Assembly: GCA_002338125.1 (NCBI GenBank)
Contig: DDHN01000008.1
Coordinates: 176,363 to 233,389, forward strand
Reading direction: 5' to 3'
Length of the DNA: 57,027 nucleotides
Source: Patescibacteria group bacterium UBA1875
Lineage (GTDB): Bacteria > Patescibacteriota > CPR2 > UBA1875
Positions 48,561 to 55,650 of the stretch are shown piece by piece; within the stretch, counting starts at the first letter, position 1, and every line of letters starts with the position of its first letter. The notes beneath the pieces were generated by a model. The model was not told the origin of the DNA. It saw only the letters and a list, made by a program, of their open reading frames with translations, and did no database searches. Position numbers and translations under genes: made by a program.

Positions 48561-49778
48561 TTACTTATTTAATAATTCAATAGCTTTTGAAAGTTGTGGG
48601 TCTCTGTCATTGTTGTAATCATTTTCTGTAAGCTTTACTTCAATGTCTGGGGTAATCCCGTCACTAGCGATGTTTTTACCATTAGGGGTGTACCAATGAG
48701 CAACAGTTATCCTCATCATGGAGCCTTTTGCTAAATCTTCAATTTCTTGGACGGAGCCTTTCCCAAAAGTAGTTTCACCAACAAGAGTAGCTCGATTATG
48801 GTCAGCAAGAGCTCCGGCAACAATCTCTGAGGCTGAAGCAGATCCTTCATTAATAAGGACTACGATAGTTATATCGTCAGATGTCATTCTTCCTTTACCA
48901 CTTGCCTTGTATTCATAAGATTTCTTGCTGCTTTCATCATACTTTTCGGTAACGATGACCCCTTCTTTTATAAACTCTGAGGCCACTGTTATTGATTCAT
49001 CGAGATATCCCCCAGGGTTTCCCCTTAAATCAAGGATAATATTTTTGACGTTGTTTGTAATAAATTTATCTAACCCTTTTTGTAAAGAATCGGTTGTATT
49101 TTCATCAAAGCGAGTTATTTCGATATAACCGATATTATTATCTAATATTTCATAATTAACACTTCTTATTGATATTTTAGCTCTAGTTATAGTGAATTCC
49201 TTTGATTCACTACTTCTTTCGATAGTAAGTTTGACTTTTGTGCCCTCTTTGCCTCTAATCTTAGAAACAGCGACGTCTAATTCCATGCCTTGGGTAGTTG
49301 TATCATCAATAGCCGTGATTACATCTCCGGCAAGAAGTCCGGCTTCCTTAGCTGGCGTTCCATCAAGCGGAGCAATAACTGTAAGATGATTATTCTTGAC
49401 TCCAATTTCAGCGCCAATACCGTAAATAACTCCGGATAAATCATCCTCCAAGGCCCTAGCTTCCTCAGGCGTCAAAAATGTGGTATAAGGGTCACCAAGG
49501 GATTGGCTCATCCCCTTAATAGCACCATATATCATGGCCTCATAATCAATAGGCCCATCAAACTTTTCAACAATCAAGTCCCAAGCTCGCCAAAATATTG
49601 AAAAATCAGCATCAGAACGGTTTAAATCTCTTTCATAAATATCGGGAGTATAACCTATTTGAGAAAATCTAGCATCTTGATGCCCCATCATAAAACCAAC
49701 TACAAAAGATAGGATTATTATAGCCCCAATAATGATCTTTTTTTTGTTGTTTTTTATAGGATTATTGTTAGCTGTCAT
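48561..49778 (-). CDS. ctpA: C-terminal processing protease (S41)
   Basis: This 405-residue protein has an N-terminal membrane anchor (KKIIIGAIIILSFVVGFMMG). A PDZ domain follows (IGAEIGVKNNHLTVIAPLDGTPAKEAGLLAGDVI). The S41 catalytic part has ILDLRGNPGGYLDE, the serine in NEGSASASEIVAGAL and the lysine in TTFGKGSVQ. Ctp proteases trim exported proteins and in several bacteria control peptidoglycan hydrolases. Here it directly follows two wall hydrolases. A TAAAAT lies 7 nt before the ATG. Confidence 0.93.
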   Translation of the reverse strand: MTANNNPIKNNKKKIIIGAIIILSFVVGFMMGHQDARFSQIGYTPDIYERDLNRSDADFSIFWRAWDLIVEKFDGPIDYEAMIYGAIKGMSQSLGDPYTTFLTPEEARALEDDLSGVIYGIGAEIGVKNNHLTVIAPLDGTPAKEAGLLAGDVITAIDDTTTQGMELDVAVSKIRGKEGTKVKLTIERSSESKEFTITRAKISIRSVNYEILDNNIGYIEITRFDENTTDSLQKGLDKFITNNVKNIILDLRGNPGGYLDESITVASEFIKEGVIVTEKYDESSKKSYEYKASGKGRMTSDDITIVVLINEGSASASEIVAGALADHNRATLVGETTFGKGSVQEIEDLAKGSMMRITVAHWYTPNGKNIASDGITPDIEVKLTENDYNNDRDPQLSKAIELLNK

Positions 49779-49785
49779 ACAAACT

Positions 49786-49791
49786 ATTTTA
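49786..49791 (-). promoter_or_regulatory. Short-leader -10 for the S41 protease
   Basis: TAAAAT is followed by 7 nt and the ATG at 49778. No Shine-Dalgarno is seen. Confidence 0.45.
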
Positions 49792-49824
49792 GCTTAGCTT
49801 GTACCTACATACAAGAGAACATAT

Positions 49825-51054
49825 TTAAAAATGAGCGTATCTAACATCCCAATCGGTACCGGTTATTGAGATTGGAATATCCATATAGTTTAAAGGGTCA
49901 ATAGTATTTCCTGGATAATTACCAATTTCACCATCAGCCCAGTCGGAGGCAGATAAAAACAAACTTAGATGTAGATGAGGGGCCCAATATGGTGTTCCAC
50001 CGACAAATCCAATCACTGTATTTGAGTCTACTCTTTCGTTTAAGGCAATATGCGACTCAGAAACTAGGTGAGCATAAAGTGAGTAGAATTGCATTGTTGT
50101 TTCGATGTCATTCCCCTTTTTATCTTTTTGTCCTGTCTTGAAAGTTACAGGATCATGTTTGATTATTAAATAGTTGCCCCAACCTCCAGAAGGTGTCTTC
50201 CCTTTTGTAAAGACTTCTCCATTTCCAATTGCATAAATTGGTGTTCCGGTCTTAACCCCTACATCAAACCCATTATGAATAGCACCATTGTATGCGTTGT
50301 CAATAGAGGCAAAAGCTGTTTTACCGTAGCCTTGAGAAATATAACCGCACTCTACTGGGAATCTAAATATGGGATATTTTGCTTTTATAACCTCACCTTC
50401 TCCGGCACAATATCGTCTAATATCGGACCTTGAAAGCATTTGTGAAAATTTCTCTCTGATTATCAGCTCTTCCTTTTCTACTTTTTCAAGAGTATTCTCG
50501 CTTTCAGCTTTTTGAAGAGCTAGGCTTGCTCTCATTACTTCTTGAATTTTTCGATCTTCTTCGAGTTCTTGCCTCTTTTGCTCTTCCTCTTCTTTTAAAG
50601 CCGCAATTCTATTAGTGATGTCGGTAAGCTTTTCTCTAACCGAATCAAGGTAAGCATCTTCGGAAAATACTTCGGATATAGACTTGGCCGTAAAAAGTCG
50701 CTCCCAAAAAGAAACCTGTTCTTCTTCGTAAAGTATTCGAAGATTATCGGATAGAAAATCTCTTTGAATATCGAGTTCGGCATTTATTTCTGTAAGCCTT
50801 TTTTCATTTTCTTTAATTTCAATATCTTTCTTTTTTATTTCTTCGGTTAGAAAGGTTATTTGTTCTGTAAGGTAATCTATTTCACCAGATAGTTTTTTCC
50901 TTTGCTCAGCCAATTGCTCTACTCGTTTTATAGCATCAGTTACATTTTGAGATAATAAAGGTTTTGGGAAAACCGTTATGACTAAAATAAAGATACTAAA
51001 AATAAGGCCAATTATGACCCTCGAATGTTTCCCCCATTTTTTGCTGTGGTTTAT
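49825..51054 (-). CDS. Secreted coiled-coil M23 peptidase (EnvC/PcsB-like), probable non-standard start
   Basis: The catalytic domain is M23/LytM: HNGFDVGV (H-x3-D), GNGEVFTKG, SLYAHL and HLHLSLF (HxH). It is preceded by about 160 residues of coiled coil. The first usable TTG (50913) would cut off the export signal. The frame stays open upstream through a basic segment and hydrophobic helix (SRVIIGLIFSIFILVITVF) to ATA at 51054, which sits 4 nt after a GGGGGA run. No ATG, GTG or TTG lies between, so an AUA start (409 residues) or coupling to the previous gene is proposed. The domain order resembles FtsEX-activated hydrolases. Confidence 0.8.
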   Translation of the reverse strand: MNHSKKWGKHSRVIIGLIFSIFILVITVFPKPLLSQNVTDAIKRVEQLAEQRKKLSGEIDYLTEQITFLTEEIKKKDIEIKENEKRLTEINAELDIQRDFLSDNLRILYEEEQVSFWERLFTAKSISEVFSEDAYLDSVREKLTDITNRIAALKEEEEQKRQELEEDRKIQEVMRASLALQKAESENTLEKVEKEELIIREKFSQMLSRSDIRRYCAGEGEVIKAKYPIFRFPVECGYISQGYGKTAFASIDNAYNGAIHNGFDVGVKTGTPIYAIGNGEVFTKGKTPSGGWGNYLIIKHDPVTFKTGQKDKKGNDIETTMQFYSLYAHLVSESHIALNERVDSNTVIGFVGGTPYWAPHLHLSLFLSASDWADGEIGNYPGNTIDPLNYMDIPISITGTDWDVRYAHF

Positions 51055-51063
51055 ATTTCCCCC

Positions 51064-52290
51064 TTAGTATGTATATGCAGCAAATATTCTACTTTTGCTA
51101 TATGATCTACCAGATTCAAATGCAGGGTCGTTAGCATAATAAGTGTCGCCATTTATTCCAAAAAGTACGATATAGTGACTCCAATAACCAGAACCGTACA
51201 TTTTTACTCCAACTATCACGGGTTTACCTTGCCCCAAAGCTTTATTAATTGCCCTCCAGTCACCAGTAACTGTTTTCTTTGGTCTTCCTGCAAAATCCCA
51301 GCCTTGCATTAATCCGTTGTCGGTGAAATCATGGTAATTTACTTCTGCTGGTGGTGTTGTATATTTACCGAATGAAGTTCTTACCATTGCCAGACTTGTG
51401 ATTAGACAGCCGTAATTTCCGATAGTACAGTCCCAGCATGGAGCATATTTAGTATTGCTCCACCTTGAATCAAGTTGGCTGAAATGCGGTGACTTGTTGG
51501 TTACTACTATTTCCCCTGAACTATCCCCCTCACATCCTCCATAGATAATACATTCTAATACGCCTTTCCTTGCAATATTCTGTGAACGTTCCTTTTCATC
51601 CGATTTTCTATCATTTTGCACTTGTGACAATAGGTATGATTGAGCGTATTTTTGTGAAGAGAGATCGTTTTGTTTGGCTAGCATAGTTTGTTTGGATGTC
51701 TCAATATCTTTTTTATCATCTGCTAGCTTCCTAGCTTTAATTTCTAGTTCATTTTTGATTCTCACTACTTCATCAGCTTCTTCCTTGATTTTTTGATTAA
51801 TCTGGTCTAGGTACTCTGATTCATTGGCAAATTCTGAAAAGGTTTTAGAAGTTAGCATTAATTCAAATTCGCTTTTTTCACCGTATTCATACAATTCTTT
51901 AATTAAACTACCTAGTTGTTCTTTTCTTACAGAAAGTACTTGTTCTTGTTTTTTGATCTGTTCTTTTGTTTTTGAAATATTGGTATTTAGGATTGATATT
52001 TTTTGTAGAGCAGCATTAATTTCAAGCTGAGTTTGATATATTCTACTGCTTAATGAGTTGATATCATCTGTGATGTTGCCTTCTTTAGATTTTTTTTGAC
52101 TAATTGAATTATTTAGTTCATTAATTTCTCGTAGTATTTTCTGATATTCTTCTTCTGCAGTCAGTGCTTTTGCACTCCCCGGCACCCAAAGTAACGGTAA
52201 TAAAAATAGCGCAAATAAAGCAAATGCCGTCTGCGCATGTATTCTTAGTTTACCTCTGTTTTTGTATTTGTTTTTAAAGAGTTTTAACAT
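51064..52290 (-). CDS. Secreted coiled-coil protein with C39-like cysteine peptidase domain
   Basis: This 408-residue protein has a signal peptide (TAFALFALFLLPLLWVPGSAKA). A long PcsB/CwlO-like coiled coil follows (about residues 45-230). The C-terminal papain-fold domain has the cysteine in GNYGCLITSLAMV, histidine in YWSHYIVLFG and aspartate in YYANDPAF. It matches Peptidase_C39_2-type domains, which may cleave peptide bridges in the wall. It shares coiled-coil architecture with the M23 gene downstream and lies behind ftsEX. GGGGAG precedes the ATG. Confidence 0.85.
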   Translation of the reverse strand: MLKLFKNKYKNRGKLRIHAQTAFALFALFLLPLLWVPGSAKALTAEEEYQKILREINELNNSISQKKSKEGNITDDINSLSSRIYQTQLEINAALQKISILNTNISKTKEQIKKQEQVLSVRKEQLGSLIKELYEYGEKSEFELMLTSKTFSEFANESEYLDQINQKIKEEADEVVRIKNELEIKARKLADDKKDIETSKQTMLAKQNDLSSQKYAQSYLLSQVQNDRKSDEKERSQNIARKGVLECIIYGGCEGDSSGEIVVTNKSPHFSQLDSRWSNTKYAPCWDCTIGNYGCLITSLAMVRTSFGKYTTPPAEVNYHDFTDNGLMQGWDFAGRPKKTVTGDWRAINKALGQGKPVIVGVKMYGSGYWSHYIVLFGINGDTYYANDPAFESGRSYSKSRIFAAYTY

Positions 52291-52348
52291 ACTCCCCTAT
52301 ACGATTATTATACGTTACTTTAACTTGCTTTGTCAAGTTTTTGAGCAT

Positions 52349-53287
52349 CTAGTATTGAACTTTTAAGTATCTTCTCATCGAAAGCCAAGACGATAAAACC
52401 CCAATAAAAATACCTAATGAGAGTTGTGCTACAAGGAAGAGCCAGACATTGTTATAAAGAAGGGCTGAAATATCTAAGCCAATATCAGTAAAAGCATTAT
52501 TTAGGTTTGGGGCAGTATAGTACAAAATAGCAGCCAACGAAACCATCGTTATAATAGTCGCAATAATTCCGTAAAGAGCTCCTTCTAAAATAAATGGACC
52601 TCTGATATACCAATTAGTAGCTCCTACTAACTTCATTACTTCAATGTCATTTTTCTGAGAAAAAATAGCAATTCTGATGGTATTAAAGATTATAATAAAC
52701 GAAATTGCTCCAAATGCTGTGATAGCAACAATCCCGATATTTTTTATCAGTCTTGTAGCTGATAGGAGCTTATCGATAACAGCCTTGTTTTCTTTGTAGC
52801 TTATCTTTTTGTCCCCATTTTCCTTGGTAGCTATAATACCTTCATACTCGTCTTTTTCTAAAACATCGGCAACATTCCCAATAAAATCAGGATTTACCAT
52901 TTTAATTTCAATTGAAGCTTGAAGAGGATTTTCGTCTAAACTTTCAATTGACTCAATTAATTCTTTTTGATCCTTTTTCTGCTCTTTGAATCGTTCCAAG
53001 GCTTCGTCTTGCGAAACAAATTTAACGGTTTCTACTTCTGGCAAGCTAGCTAATTCATTTTGTAGTTCAAAAATTATTGCTTGTTCGGCCTCGTAATCAA
53101 AAAAAGCCGAAATATCTATTTTGCTTTGAATATAATCGATTCCGGTATTAATAGTAATACTGGCGATATAAAAAACAGAAAGAGAAAGAAGTGTTAGAAC
53201 CATAATAGTTGTTGAAGCAAATGAGAGAACACCGTTTCTAACAAAATTTAAAAAACCGCCTTTTATTATCCTGAAAAAAGTAATCAT
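52349..53287 (-). CDS. ftsX: Cell-division ABC transporter permease FtsX
   Basis: This 312-residue FtsX has a first transmembrane helix (about 19-42). A large extracellular loop (about 50-165) contains the substrate-binding ECD, with AFFDYEAEQAIIFELQNELASLPEVETVKFVSQDEAL. Three more helices follow, with KLVGATNWYIRGPFILEG between them. FtsX transmits ATP-driven movement from FtsE to an external hydrolase. Its ATG overlaps the ftsE stop (ATGA). Confidence 0.95.
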   Translation of the reverse strand: MITFFRIIKGGFLNFVRNGVLSFASTTIMVLTLLSLSVFYIASITINTGIDYIQSKIDISAFFDYEAEQAIIFELQNELASLPEVETVKFVSQDEALERFKEQKKDQKELIESIESLDENPLQASIEIKMVNPDFIGNVADVLEKDEYEGIIATKENGDKKISYKENKAVIDKLLSATRLIKNIGIVAITAFGAISFIIIFNTIRIAIFSQKNDIEVMKLVGATNWYIRGPFILEGALYGIIATIITMVSLAAILYYTAPNLNNAFTDIGLDISALLYNNVWLFLVAQLSLGIFIGVLSSWLSMRRYLKVQY

Positions 53288-53976
53288 AAAATGTATCTCC
53301 CAATTTTTTGATCTTTCAAGACCCGACCTTTTTTTAGTGTAATTACTCTCTTTTTAAGCTTATCGACAATTTCTTTATTATGAGTGGTTAAAAGTACTGT
53401 TGTCCCAAATCCATTTATCTTTAAAAGAAGGTCAATAATTTCCCAAGCATTTTTAGGATCGAGGTTTCCAGTTGGCTCGTCGGCTATTAGAATTTGAGGT
53501 TGATGAACAAGTGCTCGGGCGATTGCTACTCGTTGTTTTTCGCCACCAGAAATCTCGGATGGGTAACATTTTTCCTTTTCAGTAAGTCCGACTAGTTTAA
53601 GTATTTTTGGAACCCTGTCTTTTATCTCTTTGTTTCTAAAACCGGCTACTTCTAAAGCGTAGGCGACATTTTCGAAAACATTCTTTTTGGGCAGTAACTT
53701 GAAGTCTTGATAAACAATGCCGATTTTTCTTCTTAGGAAGGGTATTTGTCTTTTTGGGAAGTTGTCGTATTCAATCCCTCCCACTACTATTTTTCCAGAA
53801 GATGGTTCTATTTCTTTATTAATCAGTTTTACGATAGTCGATTTACCGGCACCGGATTCACCAACAAGAGACACAAACTCTTTTGGTTCGATATCAAAAG
53901 AAACACCATCGAGGGCAGCGGGGTGCTCTCTTTTTGTTTTCCCATATTTTTTAACTACGTCTTTAAAGTAAATCAA
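53284..53976 (-). CDS. ftsE: Cell-division ABC transporter ATPase FtsE
   Basis: This 230-residue ABC ATPase has Walker A VGESGAGKSTIVKLI, the Q-loop YQDFKLLPKKN, signature SGGEKQRVAIARAL, Walker B ILIADEPTGNLDP and H-loop TTHNKE. FYQDF and KLLP(K/N)(K/R) near the Q-loop are typical of FtsE. The start codon is TTG with GGGGGAA upstream. It is the first gene of the operon ftsE-ftsX-C39 hydrolase-M23 hydrolase. Confidence 0.95.
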   Translation of the reverse strand: MIYFKDVVKKYGKTKREHPAALDGVSFDIEPKEFVSLVGESGAGKSTIVKLINKEIEPSSGKIVVGGIEYDNFPKRQIPFLRRKIGIVYQDFKLLPKKNVFENVAYALEVAGFRNKEIKDRVPKILKLVGLTEKEKCYPSEISGGEKQRVAIARALVHQPQILIADEPTGNLDPKNAWEIIDLLLKINGFGTTVLLTTHNKEIVDKLKKRVITLKKGRVLKDQKIGRYIL

Positions 53977-54042
53977 TTAAATTCCCCCATAAGGCTATAT
54001 AAGTATAAGGTATGTTATTTCCAATTACAATATTACTCTATG

Positions 54043-54070
54043 TTGATATTTTAGCAAATTGTTATAGAAT
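54043..54070 (+). promoter_or_regulatory. Promoter of ncRNA-2
   Basis: TTGATA (54043-54048), 16 nt and TAGAAT (54065-54070) predict a start near 54077, just before the first helix of the RNA. Confidence 0.65.
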
Positions 54071-54076
54071 ATATAC

Positions 54077-54510
54077 AACACGTGATGCGTGTAACGAGGG
54101 GCAGAAAAACGAAATTGATGCTCTCGTGATGATTCGCCAGTGAATGTCTAGCGATGTTCTAAGGCGGATAATCCCGAGCAACCTGCCTAGCAGGATTAAA
54201 ACGAGAGCCCTCAATTCGCATCACGTTCTGAAGCGCAGAAGGCAGGGGCTTTATGCCTTGTCGCAAGACTGCAACACTAGCAACAATTCCTGCAATGAGC
54301 GCTGCGCTTCACCGCACCTTTCGTAGCTTTGGCTACGAACAGAGTGCTTGGCAGAAAGGCTTCTAGCCTTTGCCGATACGATGTGTGTCCTTTTTTGGGA
54401 CATGGCCGATTAAGGTGTTGGACTCTCCCTCACATCCGGTGAACGTCGTACTGCCAAGTGCTTCTGCTTATTCGAGCGGGTACCTGCTTAGTGCCCGCTC
54501 TTTTCTTTCT
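54077..54510 (+). ncRNA. Large structured non-coding RNA of about 430 nt, class not recognised
   Basis: The region has no credible ORF, is near 50 percent GC in AT-rich surroundings and shows many long-range complementarities. Domain I: 54080-54089 with 54217-54226 (10 bp), 54120-54127 with 54201-54208, 54132-54138 with 54163-54169, and a 54182-54194 hairpin. Domain II: 54230-54238 with 54302-54310 (9 bp). Domain III: 54320-54327 with 54332-54339, 54347-54354 with 54451-54458, 54355-54361 with 54365-54371, and 54380-54385 with 54431-54436. RNase P, tmRNA and SRP hallmarks were sought on both strands and not found. Confidence 0.8.
54474..54510 (+). terminator. Terminator of ncRNA-2, overlapping the prfB 3' end
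   Basis: GAGCGGG (54474-54480) pairs with CCCGCTC (54494-54500) and is followed by TTTTCTTTCTTT on the plus strand only. It contains the prfB stop codon on the opposite strand. Confidence 0.85.
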
Positions 54511-55591
54511 TTAAATAATTCTCAACAAATAAATCAAGGTTGCCGCCTAGAATATCTTGTACGTTTGCTGTTTCGGCTCCTGTTCGATGATCTTTTACCA
54601 TTGTGTATGGATGAAGGACATAGGAACGAATTTGGCTTCCCCATTCGGCACTAATATTATCTCCTTTGATTATTCTAAGTTCTTGTTCTCTCTCAGCTTC
54701 TTTTTGGGCGATTATCCGAGCTTTTAAAATTTTTAAAGCCTGCTCCTTATTTTGAAGCTGGGAGCGCTCATTTTGACAAATCACCGTTATACCAGTAGGC
54801 TCGTGTGTTATCCTCACAGCCGAATCGGTTGTGTTTACACTTTGTCCACCGTGTCCAGAAGCCCTAAATGTATCTATTTTTAGATCTTTATCATCAATAG
54901 AAATATCATTACTATCTATCTCTGGGATAACCTCAACCAAGGCAAAAGAAGTATGTCTTGCTTTATCGGCGTCATACGGTGAGATTCGAACTAATCGATG
55001 AACACCTCTTTCTGATTTGAGTAAGCCGTAAGCTCGGGTTCCTTCAACTTCAACGGTGACGCTTTTAAGACCGGCTTCGGTTCCTGGTGAGAGGTTAATT
55101 ATTTTTGGTTTCAAGTTTTTCTTTTCGATATACTTTAAAAACATCGAAAGTAGTATCTCGGCCCAATCCTGAGCATCAACCCCTCCTGCTCCTGAGAATA
55201 TTGAAATAATTGCATTATTATTATCATATTTGCCGGAAAAGTAGGTATCGATCTCTCTCTTATTTAATTCATTTTGGAGTACACTTAGGTTTTTTTCGAT
55301 TTCAGTTAAGATGGAATCATCTTCCTTTGATTGAATGGTCAATTCTAGGAGTTCTTTGACTTCATTTTTTAGCTGTCTCCAAGGTGAGATAATTTCTTTA
55401 AGAGTATTAATCTTTTGCATTATTTTTGAAGCATTCTCTTTGTCCTCCCAAAAAGAAGGTTTTTTACTTTCTTCTTCTAGTAAATCAAGTTCACTTTCTT
55501 TTTCGGTTAACGAAAGCGTGGCAATAGCATCATTAATTCTTTTCTTGCTATTTGTTAATTCTTCTTCAATTTGTTTTTTTGTCATCTTCAT
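54488..55591 (-). CDS. prfB: Peptide chain release factor 2
   Basis: This 367-residue class I release factor has the GGQ loop in RASGHGGQSVNTTDSAVRI, the GTRAYGLLKSERGVHRLVRISPYDADKARHTSF region and the usual N-terminal helical domain. The codon-recognition tripeptide, usually SPF in RF2, reads SPY. The frame is continuous from the ATG, so the programmed +1 frameshift of many prfB genes is absent. RF2 reads UAA and UGA. A TAAAAT lies exactly 6 nt before the ATG. Confidence 0.95.
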   Translation of the reverse strand: MKMTKKQIEEELTNSKKRINDAIATLSLTEKESELDLLEEESKKPSFWEDKENASKIMQKINTLKEIISPWRQLKNEVKELLELTIQSKEDDSILTEIEKNLSVLQNELNKREIDTYFSGKYDNNNAIISIFSGAGGVDAQDWAEILLSMFLKYIEKKNLKPKIINLSPGTEAGLKSVTVEVEGTRAYGLLKSERGVHRLVRISPYDADKARHTSFALVEVIPEIDSNDISIDDKDLKIDTFRASGHGGQSVNTTDSAVRITHEPTGITVICQNERSQLQNKEQALKILKARIIAQKEAEREQELRIIKGDNISAEWGSQIRSYVLHPYTMVKDHRTGAETANVQDILGGNLDLFVENYLKKEKSGH

Positions 55592-55597
55592 TTTTTT

Positions 55598-55603
55598 ATT
55601 TTA
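55598..55603 (-). promoter_or_regulatory. Leaderless-type -10 for prfB
   Basis: TAAAAT plus six As is followed directly by the ATG at 55591. The context is A-rich, so chance is more likely than for the other sites. Confidence 0.4.
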
Positions 55604-55610
55604 ACATATT

Positions 55611-55640
55611 AAAAAGACTCCCATTCAAAGGAGTCTTTTT
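55611..55640 (-). terminator. Terminator after the surface-protein gene
   Basis: AAAAAGACTCC (55611-55621) is a perfect complement of GGAGTCTTTTT (55630-55640). Confidence 0.85.
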
Positions 55641-55650
55641 AATTGCAAGC

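Noticed and set aside
54144..54326. A 60-codon open frame inside the ncRNA-2 region.
   Set aside because: It has no ribosome-binding site, an unnatural composition and runs across the paired helices.
54077..54510. RNase P RNA or tmRNA identity for the large ncRNA.
   Set aside because: No GAGGAAAGUCC-type CR-I, no matching P4 partner, no tRNA-like acceptor/T arm with CCA and no tag reading frame on either strand. A GAGGGAGAGTCC stretch on the minus strand lacks the P4 complement.
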